DNA of 64,000 nt, from contig NZ_QNRK01000005.1 in the NCBI RefSeq assembly GCF_003315135.1, forward strand, positions 158,281 through 222,280, given 5' to 3'. Of this stretch, positions 9,834-21,312 are shown one piece after another (positions within the stretch are counted from its first letter, which is position 1; every line of letters starts with the position of its first letter). The stretch comes from Roseiarcus fermentans. Its GTDB lineage: Bacteria; Pseudomonadota; Alphaproteobacteria; Rhizobiales; Beijerinckiaceae. The notes under the pieces were generated by a model. It did no database searches. It had not been told where the DNA came from and saw only the letters and a program-made list of their open reading frames with translations. The position numbers and the translations under genes were made by a program.

Positions 9834-10280
9834 TCACAGCCTGATGAACGCCTTCACCGCCGGGTCGGCGCACAGCGCTTCGAGGTCCGCCGCGCTCGGC
9901 AGCTGCGGCCGGTCGCGCTCGCTCGCAACCACGCAGAAAAAGCCGAGCGGCTCGGTTCCGTCGGCGCGGAACTGGTGCCACGCGAGCGGGGGGACGATGA
10001 CGGCGTCGAGCGCCTTGACGGCGTCGATCTCGGCCCCCACCAGGCAACGGCCAGCGCCCCGCCCGATCAGCACGAAGTGCCCGTGCTCGTGTCGCTCCAG
10101 CGTCGAATGGCCGCCCGGCGCCACCTCGAAGTAGCGCAACTCCGCGAACAGGTCGGGCGACCCCGGCGACAGGACCTGCCGCGTCACCTGTCTGAAATGG
10201 GTTCCCGGCTCCTCCTTGTAGGCGAGGAGCTCGACGCCGTCCCACCGGTAATCGCCACGATGGCGGACCACTCCCGTCAT
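9834..10280 (-). CDS. Cupin-domain protein
   Basis: A 148-residue single-domain protein. The cupin signature is visible as GHSTLERHEHGHFVLIGRG (motif 1, with metal-type histidines and a glutamate) and the later PPLAWHQFRADG (motif 2 with its histidine), so a bound divalent metal is likely. Small cupins act as isomerases, dioxygenases or binding proteins; the substrate cannot be read. The start at 10280 is supported by aaggag about nine bases upstream; the frame extends a little further but without a better site. It stands alone between phoB (convergent) and hisG. Confidence 0.72.
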   Translation of the reverse strand: MTGVVRHRGDYRWDGVELLAYKEEPGTHFRQVTRQVLSPGSPDLFAELRYFEVAPGGHSTLERHEHGHFVLIGRGAGRCLVGAEIDAVKALDAVIVPPLAWHQFRADGTEPLGFFCVVASERDRPQLPSAADLEALCADPAVKAFIRL

Positions 10281-10475
10281 GCCGTCAGCTCCTTCGAGAT
10301 TGGCCCTTTTGGGAAACGACGTCGCGCCCGCGACGGTTCCCACCCCCGTTGGCGCAGTATCGTCTGGCCGCTGTGAAACGACAAGACCCTCCGGACTGCG
10401 CTGTAGCTCCCGGCGCGCGCCCTTAACCGGCGAAACGCGCCGCCCGCCGGAGCCGCGAGGCGCCGCCGAACGCCG

Positions 10476-11477
10476 CTACAGCGGCCCGATCCGCCGCTCC
10501 AGCGCCTCGTACAGCGGGTTCTTCGCGTCGAAGACGTGCTCGAGCGCCACCACGCTGACGCGCTCGGCGCCGCGGCCGAGCAGGAAACTCGCGAGGTCGG
10601 CCGCGGCGCTCTTGGCGCAATGGAGCGCCACGAAGCCGCGCGGGTCGGGCTCCTCGCCGAAGGCCGGAATCGCGCCGAACCGCTCGCGCGCCTCGGCGAT
10701 GAGACCGTTGGCGGGACGCGACAGGCGGGCGCGCACCTCGCGCGACTTGCGCGCCTCCTCGGCGGCCGCGATCCGGTCGAGGATGACGCGCGCGGCGCGG
10801 CGCGCGGCCGCTCCCCAGGGCGCCGACAGCGAGGCGACCAGCATCGCCTGCGAGCGCAGGATCGGCCCGTCCTCGAGGGGCTTGAGCGCATTCGCCGCCA
10901 GCGTCGCGCCGGTCGTGGTGATGTCGACGATCAGTTCCGCCGCGCCCGCCGCCGGGGCGCCCTCGGTCGCGCCGAGGCTTTCCACGATGCGATAGTCGCC
11001 GACGCCGTGCTCGGCAAAGTAGCGGCGCGTGAGGTTGACGTATTTGGTCGCGACCCGCATCCGCTCGCCCCGCCTTGCGCGGTAGGCGGCCGCGACGTCC
11101 TCGAGGTCGGCCATGGTGCGCACGTCGATCCAGGCCTGCGGCGCGGCGACCACCACGTCCGCCTTGCCGAAGCCGAGCGGCGCGATCAGCTCCAGCCGCG
11201 CGTCGGCGTCGGGAACCTTTTCGCGCACGAGGTCCTCGCCGGTGACGCCGAAATGCGCCCCGCCCGCGGCGAGCTGGCCCACGATTTCCGACGCCGACAG
11301 GAACGCCACTTCGACGCCCGGCAGCCCGGCGACCGCGCCGCGATAGTCGCGCTCCCCGCGCCCCTGGGTGAGCTCGAGACCCGCTCTGGCGAAGAAGGCG
11401 GAGGCGTTTTCCTGCAGCCGCCCCTTGGACGGGACGGCGATGACGAAGGGCGCATCGGCGGCGGCGTCGAGGGCCAT
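10476..11477 (-). CDS. hisG: ATP phosphoribosyltransferase, catalytic subunit
   Basis: First enzyme of histidine synthesis, joining ATP and PRPP. The start of the 333-residue protein is typical ([16 protein letters not shown]), and the phosphate-binding stretch is [17 protein letters not shown]. HisG comes as a short form of about 200-230 residues that needs HisZ, or a longer form with its own regulatory domain; this product is long yet is translated directly behind hisZ (ATGA overlap at 11477). Similar long HisG proteins with a HisZ partner occur in some Hyphomicrobiales as far as I recall. The function of the final roughly 110 residues is uncertain. Confidence 0.92.
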   Translation of the reverse strand: MALDAAADAPFVIAVPSKGRLQENASAFFARAGLELTQGRGERDYRGAVAGLPGVEVAFLSASEIVGQLAAGGAHFGVTGEDLVREKVPDADARLELIAPLGFGKADVVVAAPQAWIDVRTMADLEDVAAAYRARRGERMRVATKYVNLTRRYFAEHGVGDYRIVESLGATEGAPAAGAAELIVDITTTGATLAANALKPLEDGPILRSQAMLVASLSAPWGAAARRAARVILDRIAAAEEARKSREVRARLSRPANGLIAEARERFGAIPAFGEEPDPRGFVALHCAKSAAADLASFLLGRGAERVSVVALEHVFDAKNPLYEALERRIGPL

Positions 11478-12613
11478 CAGCGCGCTCCCATGGGCAGCCG
11501 GTCGAGCGTGATCGCGGCCCCGACGGCGGGAATGTCGCCGCGCGCGCCGAGCTTTCGCGCCAGTCCGTCGTAGCGGCCGCCCGCGAGCGCGGGCTTCGCG
11601 CCCGGCCGCGACGGATCGTGCGCTTCGAACACGAAGCCGGTGTAATAATCGAAGTCGCGCACGAAGGCGGCGGAAAAGCGCGTCTCCTCGATCGCGACGC
11701 CGCGCGCGGCGATGAAGCCGTTGCGCCGCTCGAAGGCGTCGAGGGCCGCCCCGAGGTCGAGGCCGGCCGCTTTCGCGAGCTCGCGCAGCTTCGCCGCCGC
11801 GACGTCCGGATCGCCGGAGACGGCGAGATAGGCTTCGAGCGCCCGGCGCTTCTCGCCGCCGATCTCGTCCTGCGAGCGGAGCGCCGCCTGTTCGAGGAAC
11901 CGGTCGGCGATCTCGCTCGCCGAGCGCCCGCCGACCGGCTCGATCCCGGCGATCGCGAGCAGATCCTCGACCAGCGCCCGGGCGCCGTCGTGATCGGCGC
12001 TCTCCAGCGCGGCGAGCACGCCGGCCTGAGCGAGCGGGCTGCGGAAACGGGCGTCGAGAATCGCGTCGAGATCGCGCCCCTGGGCGAGGCCGCGCCTCAG
12101 CCGCCGCCGCCAGATTTCCGGCAGCGCCAGCGCCGCGAGCAGGGCGTCGAACAGGGCGGCGTCGCCGACGCGGGCCGAGAGCCTGCCGCCCGCCGCGGCG
12201 GCCGCCTCCATCGCCAGCGAAAAAATCTCGGCGTCGGCGGCTTCCGCATCCTTGCGGCCGAAGCTTTCCAGGCCGGTCTGGGCGCGCTCGCCGCCCTCCT
12301 CGCCCTGCGCCCGGAAGACCGGGCCGAGATAGGCGTATTCCGCGACCGCTCCGGCCTTGTCGGAGGCGAGATAGGCGCGGCAGACGGGAATCGTGTATTC
12401 CGGCCGGAGGCAGAGCTCCTCGCCGGTGGTCGGGCTCACGGTCTGGAACAGCCGCCCGCGGATCTCTTCGCCCGACAGTTCGAGAAAGATCGCGGCTGGA
12501 TGCAGCACGCCCGGCTCGATGCGCCGGAAACCCGAGGCCAGGAAACGCTCGAGCGCCCGCTCGCCTGCGCCGTGCGCGATGGAATTCATGGCGTCGAGCA
12601 GGGTGACGTTCAC
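11477..12613 (-). CDS. hisZ: ATP phosphoribosyltransferase regulatory subunit
   Basis: A 378-residue paralogue of histidyl-tRNA synthetase that lacks tRNA charging and instead regulates HisG. Class II synthetase-like motifs are visible: [16 protein letters not shown] (motif 2 region), the [10 protein letters not shown] loop, and the histidine-binding-like [13 protein letters not shown] followed by [14 protein letters not shown]. The anticodon-binding domain of a true HisS is absent. It is upstream of and overlaps hisG, forming a two-gene unit transcribed leftward from the gap with the mechanosensitive channel gene. Confidence 0.92.
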   Translation of the reverse strand: MNVTLLDAMNSIAHGAGERALERFLASGFRRIEPGVLHPAAIFLELSGEEIRGRLFQTVSPTTGEELCLRPEYTIPVCRAYLASDKAGAVAEYAYLGPVFRAQGEEGGERAQTGLESFGRKDAEAADAEIFSLAMEAAAAAGGRLSARVGDAALFDALLAALALPEIWRRRLRRGLAQGRDLDAILDARFRSPLAQAGVLAALESADHDGARALVEDLLAIAGIEPVGGRSASEIADRFLEQAALRSQDEIGGEKRRALEAYLAVSGDPDVAAAKLRELAKAAGLDLGAALDAFERRNGFIAARGVAIEETRFSAAFVRDFDYYTGFVFEAHDPSRPGAKPALAGGRYDGLARKLGARGDIPAVGAAITLDRLPMGAR

Positions 12614-12744
12614 CGGTTGGGTCCTCGATCAGGGCGGGCTCCCTTAACAGAGGCGCGCGGCGGGCGCAGCGTTTTTTCACGCGCAGGGTGAATGCGGGCG
12701 CGACGAGGCGGCGCGGTTTGCGGTCACGCCGCGGCCATGCTCGG

Positions 12745-15159
12745 ATGCGACGGGGGCGTGGCTTCCCCCGAATCATCCGAATCGAGTTGCCCCCCTTGTC
12801 TGCGACCACGCCTCATCCGGTTTTGCGGTATCTCCGGCGGATAGCGCTCGTGCTTCTCGTGTCCTGGGCCTCGGCCGCCGCCGCGGACGACCCGGCCCCG
12901 TTCAGTCTCGACGCCACCCGCGCCGCGCTGATCGGCATCGAGACCGTGCTGAAGCAGCCGAACCTCGCCGACGCGGAGCTTCTGCGGCTCCGCGCCGAGG
13001 CTGATCCGCTCAGCGTCGCGCTGCAGGCGGCGATCGCCGACATGACCCCCCGCCTCGCCGCCTCGGTGAAGCGTCTCGCCGAGCTGAAGCCGAAGACGAA
13101 GGACACGGACGAGGCGCCGGCGACCGACGCCGCGACCGCGGAGCTCGAAACCGAGAAGCAGAAGCACGACGGGCTCGACGCCAACCTGCGCGCCGCCCGC
13201 GCGATGCTGCTCGAGGTCGACGATCTCACGACCCGGATCGGGGCGAGACGGCGCCAGCTGTTCGCGCGCGAGACGTTCGCCCGCAGCTCCTCGGTGTTCA
13301 ATCCGCAATTGTGGCTGAGCGTCTCGCGCGAGCTCCCAGCCGACATGAGGACGCTGGCGAACGCCGCCGTCGACTGGGCCTCCGGCGTACGCAGCCGCGT
13401 GACGGCGGCGCAAGGCGCAGGCCTCGCCGGCGTCGTCCTCCTGCTGGCGCTGATCGCGGTCCCGATCCACTGGATCGCCCGCCGGGTCATCTTTCGCGAC
13501 CCCGACGCCGGATCGTCGACTCCGCTCGGGCGCGCGCTGGCGGCGGCCTGGACCATGCTGGTCCTGGCGGTGCTGCCGCTGCTCGGCCTCTGGGCGCTCG
13601 CGATCGCGCTCGACGCCTTCGACCTCAGCGATCCGCGCATGCAAGGGGCGGAGGACGCGATCCTCGACGCCGTGCGGCTGTTCGTCCTGCTCAACGCCGT
13701 GGGACGCGGGATGCTCGCGCCGCACGCCGCGGCCTGGCGCGTGATCCCGGTCAGCGACGCGTCGGCCCGCGCGCTGTTCCGCGGGATCATGGCGATCGGG
13801 GCCGTCTGGGCGGTGGAGCGGCTGGTCGAGCCGGCGGCCGACGCGGTCGGCTCGCTCAACATCGCCGTCGCCGGCCGTGCGCTGGCGACGACCCTCGTCG
13901 CGCTCGCGCTGGCCAACACGCTGCGGCGGCTCGCGCCCGGCCACCCCGCCCGGCAGACCGCCATGGCGGCGGCCAAAGCCGATCGGTGGGCCCCGGCGCG
14001 GGCGTTCGGCTGGTTCGTCGCACTGGTCGTGTTCGCGGCCACCGCCGCAGGCTACATCGCCTTCGCGACCTTCCTGGTCAATCAGGCGATCTTCCTGACG
14101 ATTCTGGGGTGCCTGCTGGTCGTGATCGACATCGTCGTGCGCGACGGGACCGAGGCCGTGCTGGATCCGGAGGCCGTCGTCGGCGCGCGTCTGCAGATCC
14201 TGTTCGGCCTGCGCCGCAACATGCTGGCGCAGATCGTGGTCGTCGTGCAGGGCCTCGCCCGGGTCGTGCTGGTCTTCATCGCCGCCGCGGCGCTGCTCGA
14301 ACCCTGGGGCGTGCAGTCGCGGGACTGGTTCAGCTCGCTGCGCGCGGCCTATTTCGGCTTCGCCGTCGGCGGCGTCACCCTGTCGCTGTCGTCGATGCTG
14401 TCGGCCGTCGCCGTGTTCGGCGTCGCCCTGTTCGTCACGCGGCTGATCCAGACCTGGCTCGCCGAGCGCCTGCTTCCCCAGACGCGCCTCGACGCCGGCG
14501 TCAGCAACTCGATCAGCACGATCTTCGGCTACGTCGGCGGCGCGGTCGCGGTGCTCCTCGGCGCGGCCCAGGTGGGCCTCGACGTGCAGAAGCTCGCCAT
14601 CGTCGCCGGCGCGCTGTCGGTCGGCATCGGCTTCGGCCTGCAATCGATCGCCAACAATTTCGTCTCCGGCCTCATCCTCCTCTGGGAGCGGGGGGTCCGG
14701 GTCGGCGACTGGGTGATGGTCGGAACCGACCAGGGATTCGTGCGCCGGATCAACGCCCGCGCCACCGAGATCGAGACCTTCGATCGGGCGACGGTGATCG
14801 TGCCGAACTCGAACCTCGTCACCGGCGTCGTCAAGAACTGGGTGAACCCAGACCGGGTCGGGCGGATCCTGATCGCCATCAACGTGGATTACGACAGCGA
14901 CATCGAGACGGTCAGCGCGATCCTGATCGACGCCGCGCGGGCTCAGGATCTCGTGCTGAAGATCCCCGCGCCGTCGGTGCAGCTCGTCGACTTCGGCGAC
15001 TGGGCGTTCCGGTTCAACCTCGTCTGCTTCGTCGACGACGTCGAGATGGCCGCGCGGACGCAGAGCGAGATCAATTTCGACATCGTGCGCCGCCTGCGCG
15101 AGGCCGGTCTGCGCATCCCGGCGCCGCCGTCCGGGCCGCCGCGTCCGGCGGCGCCGTAG
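12745..15159 (+). CDS. Large MscS-family mechanosensitive channel with DUF3772-type periplasmic domain
   Basis: An inner-membrane protein of about 800 residues. A signal-like segment ([14 protein letters not shown]) is followed by a periplasmic helical region with coiled-coil character, about ten membrane segments, and a C-terminal MscS core. The core has a pore helix rich in Gly and Ala ([19 protein letters not shown]), then the beta-domain stretch [16 protein letters not shown] and [14 protein letters not shown]. Such channels release solutes on osmotic downshift. The start is uncertain: ATG at 12688 or 12745, or TTG at 12787 or 12796 which best fits the signal peptide; none has a strong ribosome-binding site. 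It ends 9 bases from petA, which is convergent. Confidence 0.88.
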   Translation: MRRGRGFPRIIRIELPPLSATTPHPVLRYLRRIALVLLVSWASAAAADDPAPFSLDATRAALIGIETVLKQPNLADAELLRLRAEADPLSVALQAAIADMTPRLAASVKRLAELKPKTKDTDEAPATDAATAELETEKQKHDGLDANLRAARAMLLEVDDLTTRIGARRRQLFARETFARSSSVFNPQLWLSVSRELPADMRTLANAAVDWASGVRSRVTAAQGAGLAGVVLLLALIAVPIHWIARRVIFRDPDAGSSTPLGRALAAAWTMLVLAVLPLLGLWALAIALDAFDLSDPRMQGAEDAILDAVRLFVLLNAVGRGMLAPHAAAWRVIPVSDASARALFRGIMAIGAVWAVERLVEPAADAVGSLNIAVAGRALATTLVALALANTLRRLAPGHPARQTAMAAAKADRWAPARAFGWFVALVVFAATAAGYIAFATFLVNQAIFLTILGCLLVVIDIVVRDGTEAVLDPEAVVGARLQILFGLRRNMLAQIVVVVQGLARVVLVFIAAAALLEPWGVQSRDWFSSLRAAYFGFAVGGVTLSLSSMLSAVAVFGVALFVTRLIQTWLAERLLPQTRLDAGVSNSISTIFGYVGGAVAVLLGAAQVGLDVQKLAIVAGALSVGIGFGLQSIANNFVSGLILLWERGVRVGDWVMVGTDQGFVRRINARATEIETFDRATVIVPNSNLVTGVVKNWVNPDRVGRILIAINVDYDSDIETVSAILIDAARAQDLVLKIPAPSVQLVDFGDWAFRFNLVCFVDDVEMAARTQSEINFDIVRRLREAGLRIPAPPSGPPRPAAP

Positions 15160-15168
15160 CGCCGCCTG

Positions 15169-15813
15169 TCACACCTGCAGGATCGAATTGAAGTCGAAGG
15201 CCTCTCCCGGCGGGTTCTCGCCGATCCGCAGCGTCTTGTCGTCGGGGAAGACGTTGGGCGGAACCGGCAGGTTGTAGGGCGCGGGCACGCCCTGGAAGAC
15301 GCGGGCGGCGAGATCGTACTTCGAGCCGTGGCAGGGGCAGAAGAAGCCGCCCGGCCAGTCGGGCGCCGGCGTGGACGCGTCCGGGCTCGGAAGGAACAGC
15401 GGCACGCAGCCGAGATGGGTGCAGATGCCGACGACGACGAGGAACTCCTCCTTGATCGAGCGATGCCAGTTCCGGGCGTAGTCCGGCTGCTGCAGGGTTT
15501 GAGAATCGGGATCGCGCAGCATCGACGTGAGCTTCGGCTCCCTCAGCCCCTTCAGCGCTTCCGGCGTGCGGCGGACGACGAAGACCGGCCGCGACGCCCA
15601 CAGGATCACGATCCGCTGGCCGGGCTGGATCTGGGTGACGTCGACATCGACCGGCCCCGCGGCGGCGATTGTCGCCGCGTCGGGATTCATCTGGTCGATG
15701 AACGGCCACGCCACCGCGGCGACCCCGACCGCGGCCACCGACCCGGTCATCAGATAGAGGAAATCGCGCCGCGGCGGATGCGCGGGCGCGTCTGCGGCTC
15801 CAGTGTCGCTCAT
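15169..15813 (-). CDS. petA: Ubiquinol-cytochrome c reductase, Rieske iron-sulfur subunit
   Basis: Carries the [2Fe-2S] cluster of the cytochrome bc1 complex at the periplasmic face. The 214-residue protein has a twin-arginine-type start (PPRRDFLYL) with a membrane anchor (residues 18-40). Cluster ligands are intact: Cys131 and His133 in CTHLGC and Cys159/His162 in CPCHGS, with Cys136 and Cys161 forming the usual disulfide. The start at 15813 has ggggagg upstream. Unlike the usual fbcFBC order, no cytochrome b or c1 gene follows; the next gene leftward is the convergent channel gene. Confidence 0.93.
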   Translation of the reverse strand: MSDTGAADAPAHPPRRDFLYLMTGSVAAVGVAAVAWPFIDQMNPDAATIAAAGPVDVDVTQIQPGQRIVILWASRPVFVVRRTPEALKGLREPKLTSMLRDPDSQTLQQPDYARNWHRSIKEEFLVVVGICTHLGCVPLFLPSPDASTPAPDWPGGFFCPCHGSKYDLAARVFQGVPAPYNLPVPPNVFPDDKTLRIGENPPGEAFDFNSILQV

Positions 15814-15973
15814 CGGATGCGCCTCCCCGAGTCTAAGGATCGAACGCCCATAGCGACGCCGTCGAGCGAATGTGTGGCGCGACGGAACCAAGCTCGCGGG
15901 CGCCCGCCCGCGGCGGGATGGCGCGCGGAAGGAGAAGCCGCGGGCGGGGCGGGCGACGCCGGCGTTGGCCGTT

Positions 15974-16483
15974 TCACGTGTCCGCAGGCGGCGCGACGAC
16001 CATCCGGCCGGCCGCGAAGTCGATCTCCGGGACGACGGCCCTGGTGAACGGCACGAGCAGCGATTCGCCGCCGCCCCCGGGCGCGATCTCGAGAATGTCG
16101 CCGGCGCCGTAGTTCGACACCGCGACGACGCGGCCGAGCGCGCGCCCGTCGGCCGTCACGGCCGCGAGGCCAATCAGGTCGTCGTGGTAGAACTCGTCCT
16201 CGCTCGGCGCGGGCAGCCGGTCGCGGCTGGCGAACAGCTCGACCCCCGTGAGCGCGGCGGCCGCCTCGCGGGTCTCGACGCCCTTCACCTTCGCCGCCAG
16301 CATGGCGTCTTTCAGCGGCCGCAGCCGCTCGAAGGAAAAGTCTCGCGTGCGCGCGGCGTCGGTCAGCGGCCCGTAGGCGCCGATCGCCTTCGGGTCGACG
16401 GTGAAGGACTGCACGCGCACCTCGCCGCGCACGCCCTGCGGCGCGCCGAACCGGCCGACGAGGACGAACCGGTCCGCGCCCAT
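15974..16483 (-). CDS. rimM: Ribosome maturation factor RimM
   Basis: Helps assemble the head of the 30S subunit together with ribosomal protein S19. The 169-residue protein shows the RimM N-terminal barrel (VLVGRFGAPQGVRGEVRV) and the PRC-barrel part (DEFYHDDLIGLAAV, then GAGDILEI and PFTRAVVPEID). It lies 18 bases downstream of rpsP on the same strand. In many bacteria trmD and rplS follow in the same operon, but here trmD is about 46 kb away and the next leftward gene is petA. Confidence 0.93.
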   Translation of the reverse strand: MGADRFVLVGRFGAPQGVRGEVRVQSFTVDPKAIGAYGPLTDAARTRDFSFERLRPLKDAMLAAKVKGVETREAAAALTGVELFASRDRLPAPSEDEFYHDDLIGLAAVTADGRALGRVVAVSNYGAGDILEIAPGGGGESLLVPFTRAVVPEIDFAAGRMVVAPPADT

Positions 16484-16501
16484 GGCGCCGCGGCCGAAGG
16501 C

Positions 16502-16855
16502 TTACGCCGCAGCGGCTGCGGCCGCGGCCTTTTCGGCGGCGGCGAGACGCTCCTGCGCCTTCTTCTTCGGCTTGGCCTTCTCGGGATTGTTGCGCTGGTC
16601 GCGCTTGGCGAGGCCGAGGCTGTCGAGCAGGCGCAGCACGCGATCGGTCGGCTGGGCGCCCTTGGCCAGCCATTCCTTCGCCTTGTCCTGATCGAGCACC
16701 AGGCGGTCGGCGGCGTCCTTGGCCTTCATCGGGTCGAAGGTGCCGATCTTCTCGACGAAGCGGCCGTCCCGCGGCGAGCGCGCGTCGGCGATGACGATGC
16801 GGTAGAACGGACGCTTCTTGGCGCCGGCGCGGGACAGACGGATTTTCAGGGACAT
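16502..16855 (-). CDS. rpsP: 30S ribosomal protein S16
   Basis: A structural protein of the small ribosomal subunit, 117 residues. The family start [20 protein letters not shown] and the VEKIGTFDP and [12 protein letters not shown] segments are clear. The C-terminus has a Lys-rich then alanine-only tail, common in alphaproteobacteria. The start at 16855 has aaaagga upstream. It is read with rimM (18-base gap). Confidence 0.96.
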   Translation of the reverse strand: MSLKIRLSRAGAKKRPFYRIVIADARSPRDGRFVEKIGTFDPMKAKDAADRLVLDQDKAKEWLAKGAQPTDRVLRLLDSLGLAKRDQRNNPEKAKPKKKAQERLAAAEKAAAAAAAA

Positions 16856-16887
16856 CTCGATTTTCCTTTTTTCAATCTTCGAATTTT

Positions 16888-17402
16888 TCAGTTGAGACGA
16901 AGGGCGGCGCGGGAGGGATGGCGGAAAATCGCGCAATCCGCCCCGCGAAACGGAACCACGCGTTCGAAGGTCGCTCCCAGTCGTTCCGCGACGCGGATCG
17001 AGGGCCTGTTTTCGACATCGATCAGACTGATGACGGTCTCCCAACCGAGCGTTTCGTAAGCGAACGCCCGGGCCCGCCGGCCGGCTTCCTGCGCGAGGCC
17101 GCGGCCGCGCATCGGCGGCAGAATCGTCCAGGCGACCTCTCGGCCCGGAAATCCTTCCGGCGACCAAAGCCCTGCCCAGCCGACGAATTCCGCGGTCGCT
17201 TTGTCCGCCAGAACCCAGTGGCCAAAGCCTCTCAGGACCCAATGCCCAAGGTAGCTGGCCATACGGCGCCAGGCGTCGTCGCGCGAATGGACGCCGCCAA
17301 TGAAGCGCGCGTCCCGAGGGTCGGCGTAGACTGCGGCGAACGGCTCGAAGTCGTCTTCGCGCCATTCCCGCAAGACCAGCCGCTCGGTCTCGAGAACGGG
17401 AA

Positions 17403-17406
<4 letters not shown>
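16888..17406 (-). CDS. GNAT N-acetyltransferase (RimJ/RimL type)
   Basis: A 172-residue protein of the acetyl-CoA-dependent GNAT fold. It begins [22 protein letters not shown], the usual RimJ-like start, and has the acetyl-CoA loop as [20 protein letters not shown] followed by [20 protein letters not shown]. The acceptor substrate is unknown. It is wedged between ffh (overlapping the ffh stop by four bases) and rpsP, where these genes are often adjacent, so it looks like an insertion into a translation gene cluster. Confidence 0.82.
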
Positions 17407-18971
<1,565 letters not shown>

Positions 18972-19361
18972 GTGCGCTCCTTTGAGGCGAATCGCGAAGG
19001 GTGAAGAGCGAAAGGTCAGGCCGAGACGCCCTCTCCTCGCTACTCGCCATTCGCCATTCGCGCGTTCATCCAACGCCAATCGCGCCCGGGAGCGCGACGC
19101 GCAGCCGGACGGGGACCGCCGATCGCGAGGAACGGACGGCTTGATCGACGAGGCGGAAACCTGACGAAGGGCCGGTCTTTAGGCGCGCGCGGCGGCGATG
19201 TCAATTGCGCGGACTGCGCCTAACTGCGCCTGCAAGGGCCGGGCGCGGGGCGGGGACGAGCCCCGGGGGTCCTTGGGTCCGACCCGTCGACCCCTGCGCG
19301 TCCTCGACAACGGATCCGCGCAAGACCTCGCGCCCATTCTTTCGGTCGGACCTCGCGCCTG
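18972..19361. other. Intergenic stretch upstream of ffh
   Basis: No convincing gene. It contains a short tandem motif (tcgccattcgccattcgc, 19044-19061) in the ffh leader, a G/C block at about 19246-19270 that can form a cggggc/gccccg hairpin, and little else that I can interpret. The ffh promoter should lie here. Confidence 0.5.
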
Positions 19362-19523
19362 TCAGTCCTCGATGCCGATCGGCGTCTTCGAACGCCGCGA
19401 GAGGTATTCGCTGCCGGCGACCCCCGCCAGAACGATCGCCCAACTCGCCGGATCGGCGACCGAGCCGTCGATGATCGCGGCAAGACCTGCGCTGACCACG
19501 GCGAACACTGCGATCCGTGTCAT
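19362..19523 (-). CDS. Small hypothetical membrane protein
   Basis: A 53-codon ORF beginning MTRIAVFAVVSAGLAAIID, with one hydrophobic segment (residues 3-15) and a second one (PASWAIVLAGVAGSEYL) before a basic, polar end. A GGAG sequence sits about nine bases ahead of the ATG at 19523. I do not recognise a family. The evidence is only the start signal and the hydrophobic pattern, so it may not be real. Confidence 0.35.
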   Translation of the reverse strand: MTRIAVFAVVSAGLAAIIDGSVADPASWAIVLAGVAGSEYLSRRSKTPIGIED

Positions 19524-19927
19524 GGGAAGACTCCAAATCCGGTCTTGTGACCGCTTCGAACCACCTTCGCTTCGGTCGAAGTCGTGACTAGCATATCTCT
19601 TGCGATGCAGCAATAACGTTTCAAGAGTCGCCGCGAGATTGCGGCAATAAATAATCTTTAGCAACCGTCTCGGCCTGTCCCGGACGGCTCCGGGGCGATT
19701 GAGCGGGCGATATTGTGTCAAAAGCCGTCATGTAATCTGACATGATCTCGGTTAATCGGGTGAATCTGCCAGTTAACACTATTGTCGTCTCACCCGGAGG
19801 CGGGCATGGCGGTGGCCATTGGCGTCGCCTTTTCGCGCCGGGGCGGCCGTCTGACTCAAGTCAGCCCCAAAAATCCCGTATAGACTGGCGACGAAAGCGG
19901 CCGGAACGATTCGAGAAAGAGGCGCGG
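19524..19927. other. Long leader or intergenic stretch upstream of rsmB with two palindromes
   Basis: Less GC-rich than its surroundings. Two perfect inverted repeats stand out: TCATGT-N6-ACATGA at 19728-19745 and CTGACT-CA-AGTCAG at 19851-19864. Both could be operators for the rightward rsmB gene. An open frame runs through part of it from 19742, but it lacks homology ahead of codon 63. Confidence 0.4.
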
Positions 19928-21292
19928 GTGATCAGACAGCAGCGCGGATTTTCCGGACCCCGGGCTCGAACGCCCGAGCCGCCGCAGCCCGGGCTCACCG
20001 CCCGGATCGCCGCGGCGCGGGCGGTCGTCGAGGCCGTGACGATGGCGAGGCCGGTCGACGAGCGGCTCGCCGCCGACCTGTCTCTTCGCGATCCTCGCCT
20101 CGACCCGCGCGACCGGGCGCTCGCGCGCTCGATTGCGACGGTTGCGCTGCGACGCCTCGGCACGATCCGCAAGGCCCTCGCCCAGAGAATGGAAAAGGGC
20201 CTGCCGCGCCGCTGCGGGGCGCTGGAATGGACGCTGGTCGCGGGCGCGGCCCAGCTTCTCTTCATGGAGACGCCCGATCACGCGGCGGTCGACCTCGCCG
20301 TGCGGGCGGCGCGGGCGGACGCAGCCAGCGCGCCGTTCGCGGGGCTCGCCAATGCGGTGCTGAGGGCGGTGGCGCGCGATCGCGACGCCATTCTCGCCGC
20401 CTCCGATCCGCTCGACGACGACACGCCGCCCTGGCTCGCGGCGCGCTGGCGCGCGACCTGGGGCGAAGAAGCCGCGCGCGCGATCGCCGCCGCGAACCGC
20501 TGCGAGCCGACCCTCGACCTCAGCGTGAAGAGCGACCCGCAGCAATGGGCGGATCGCCTCGGCGGCGTCGTGCTGCCGACCGGGTCCGTCCGCCTCGATT
20601 CCCACCGTCCGATCGCCGAGCTCGAAGGCTATGGCGACGGTGAGTGGTGGGTGCAGGACGCGGCCGCGGCGCTGCCGGCGCGGCTTCTGGGCCCGCGCGC
20701 CGGACTGCGCGTGGTCGATCTGTGCGCGGCGCCGGGCGGAAAGAGCGCCGAACTGGCCGCGGCCGGCGCCTCGGTGGTGACGGTGGACCGGTCCGCGGAA
20801 CGGCTGAAGGTCCTCGCCGCCAATTTCGAACGGCTGAAGCTGCACGCCGACATCGTCGTGGCCGACGCCCTCGCCTTCGACGCGCCGCTGTTCGACGCGG
20901 CGTTGCTCGATGCGCCATGCACCGCCACGGGCACGATCCGCCGCCACCCCGACGTCGCCTGGCTCAAGCGCCCCGCCGATCTCGCCGTCCTGGTCAAGCT
21001 GCAGGCGCAGTTGCTCGACAAGGCGGTCGCGCTGACCCGCCCCGGCGGACCGATCGTCTACTGCACCTGCTCGCTCGAGCCCGAGGAGGGCGAGGCCCAG
21101 ATCACCGCCCTGCTTCGGCGCAACCCCGACGTCGCGAGGTCGCCGATCTCGGTCGGGGAGATCGGCGGCCTGTCCCAATGTCTCACGCCGGCCGGCGAAC
21201 TGCGGACGCTGCCGTTTCATCTCTGGGGCGATAATCCCCGCCGCTCTGGGCTCGACGGGTTTTTCGCCGCCCGGCTCGTCAAGACCGGCTGA
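19928..21292 (+). CDS. rsmB: 16S rRNA m5C methyltransferase RsmB-like (NusB domain plus RsmB)
   Basis: Predicted to methylate a cytosine of 16S rRNA (C967 in E. coli). The 454-residue protein has an N-terminal NusB-like helical RNA-binding domain (residues about 20-150) and a C-terminal SAM methyltransferase. Motif I is VVDLCAAPGGKSAELA; the two catalytic cysteines lie in LLDAPCTATGT and VYCTCSLEPEEGE. A GTG start at 19928 with aaagagg upstream is chosen over an ATG at 19742, whose extra residues look non-coding. Paralogues with this architecture exist, so the exact target base is not certain. Confidence 0.85.
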   Translation: MIRQQRGFSGPRARTPEPPQPGLTARIAAARAVVEAVTMARPVDERLAADLSLRDPRLDPRDRALARSIATVALRRLGTIRKALAQRMEKGLPRRCGALEWTLVAGAAQLLFMETPDHAAVDLAVRAARADAASAPFAGLANAVLRAVARDRDAILAASDPLDDDTPPWLAARWRATWGEEAARAIAAANRCEPTLDLSVKSDPQQWADRLGGVVLPTGSVRLDSHRPIAELEGYGDGEWWVQDAAAALPARLLGPRAGLRVVDLCAAPGGKSAELAAAGASVVTVDRSAERLKVLAANFERLKLHADIVVADALAFDAPLFDAALLDAPCTATGTIRRHPDVAWLKRPADLAVLVKLQAQLLDKAVALTRPGGPIVYCTCSLEPEEGEAQITALLRRNPDVARSPISVGEIGGLSQCLTPAGELRTLPFHLWGDNPRRSGLDGFFAARLVKTG

Positions 21293-21312
21293 AGCGGGAA
21301 GGGGCGATCGTC

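Noticed and set aside
12724..14643. Long antisense ORF (639 codons) over the MscS gene
   Set aside because: Shadow of a real gene in high-GC DNA; His/Arg/Asp/Gln bias and no family motif.
18972..19361. SRP RNA (ffs) near ffh
   Set aside because: The conserved apical segment of the SRP RNA is not present in this gap.
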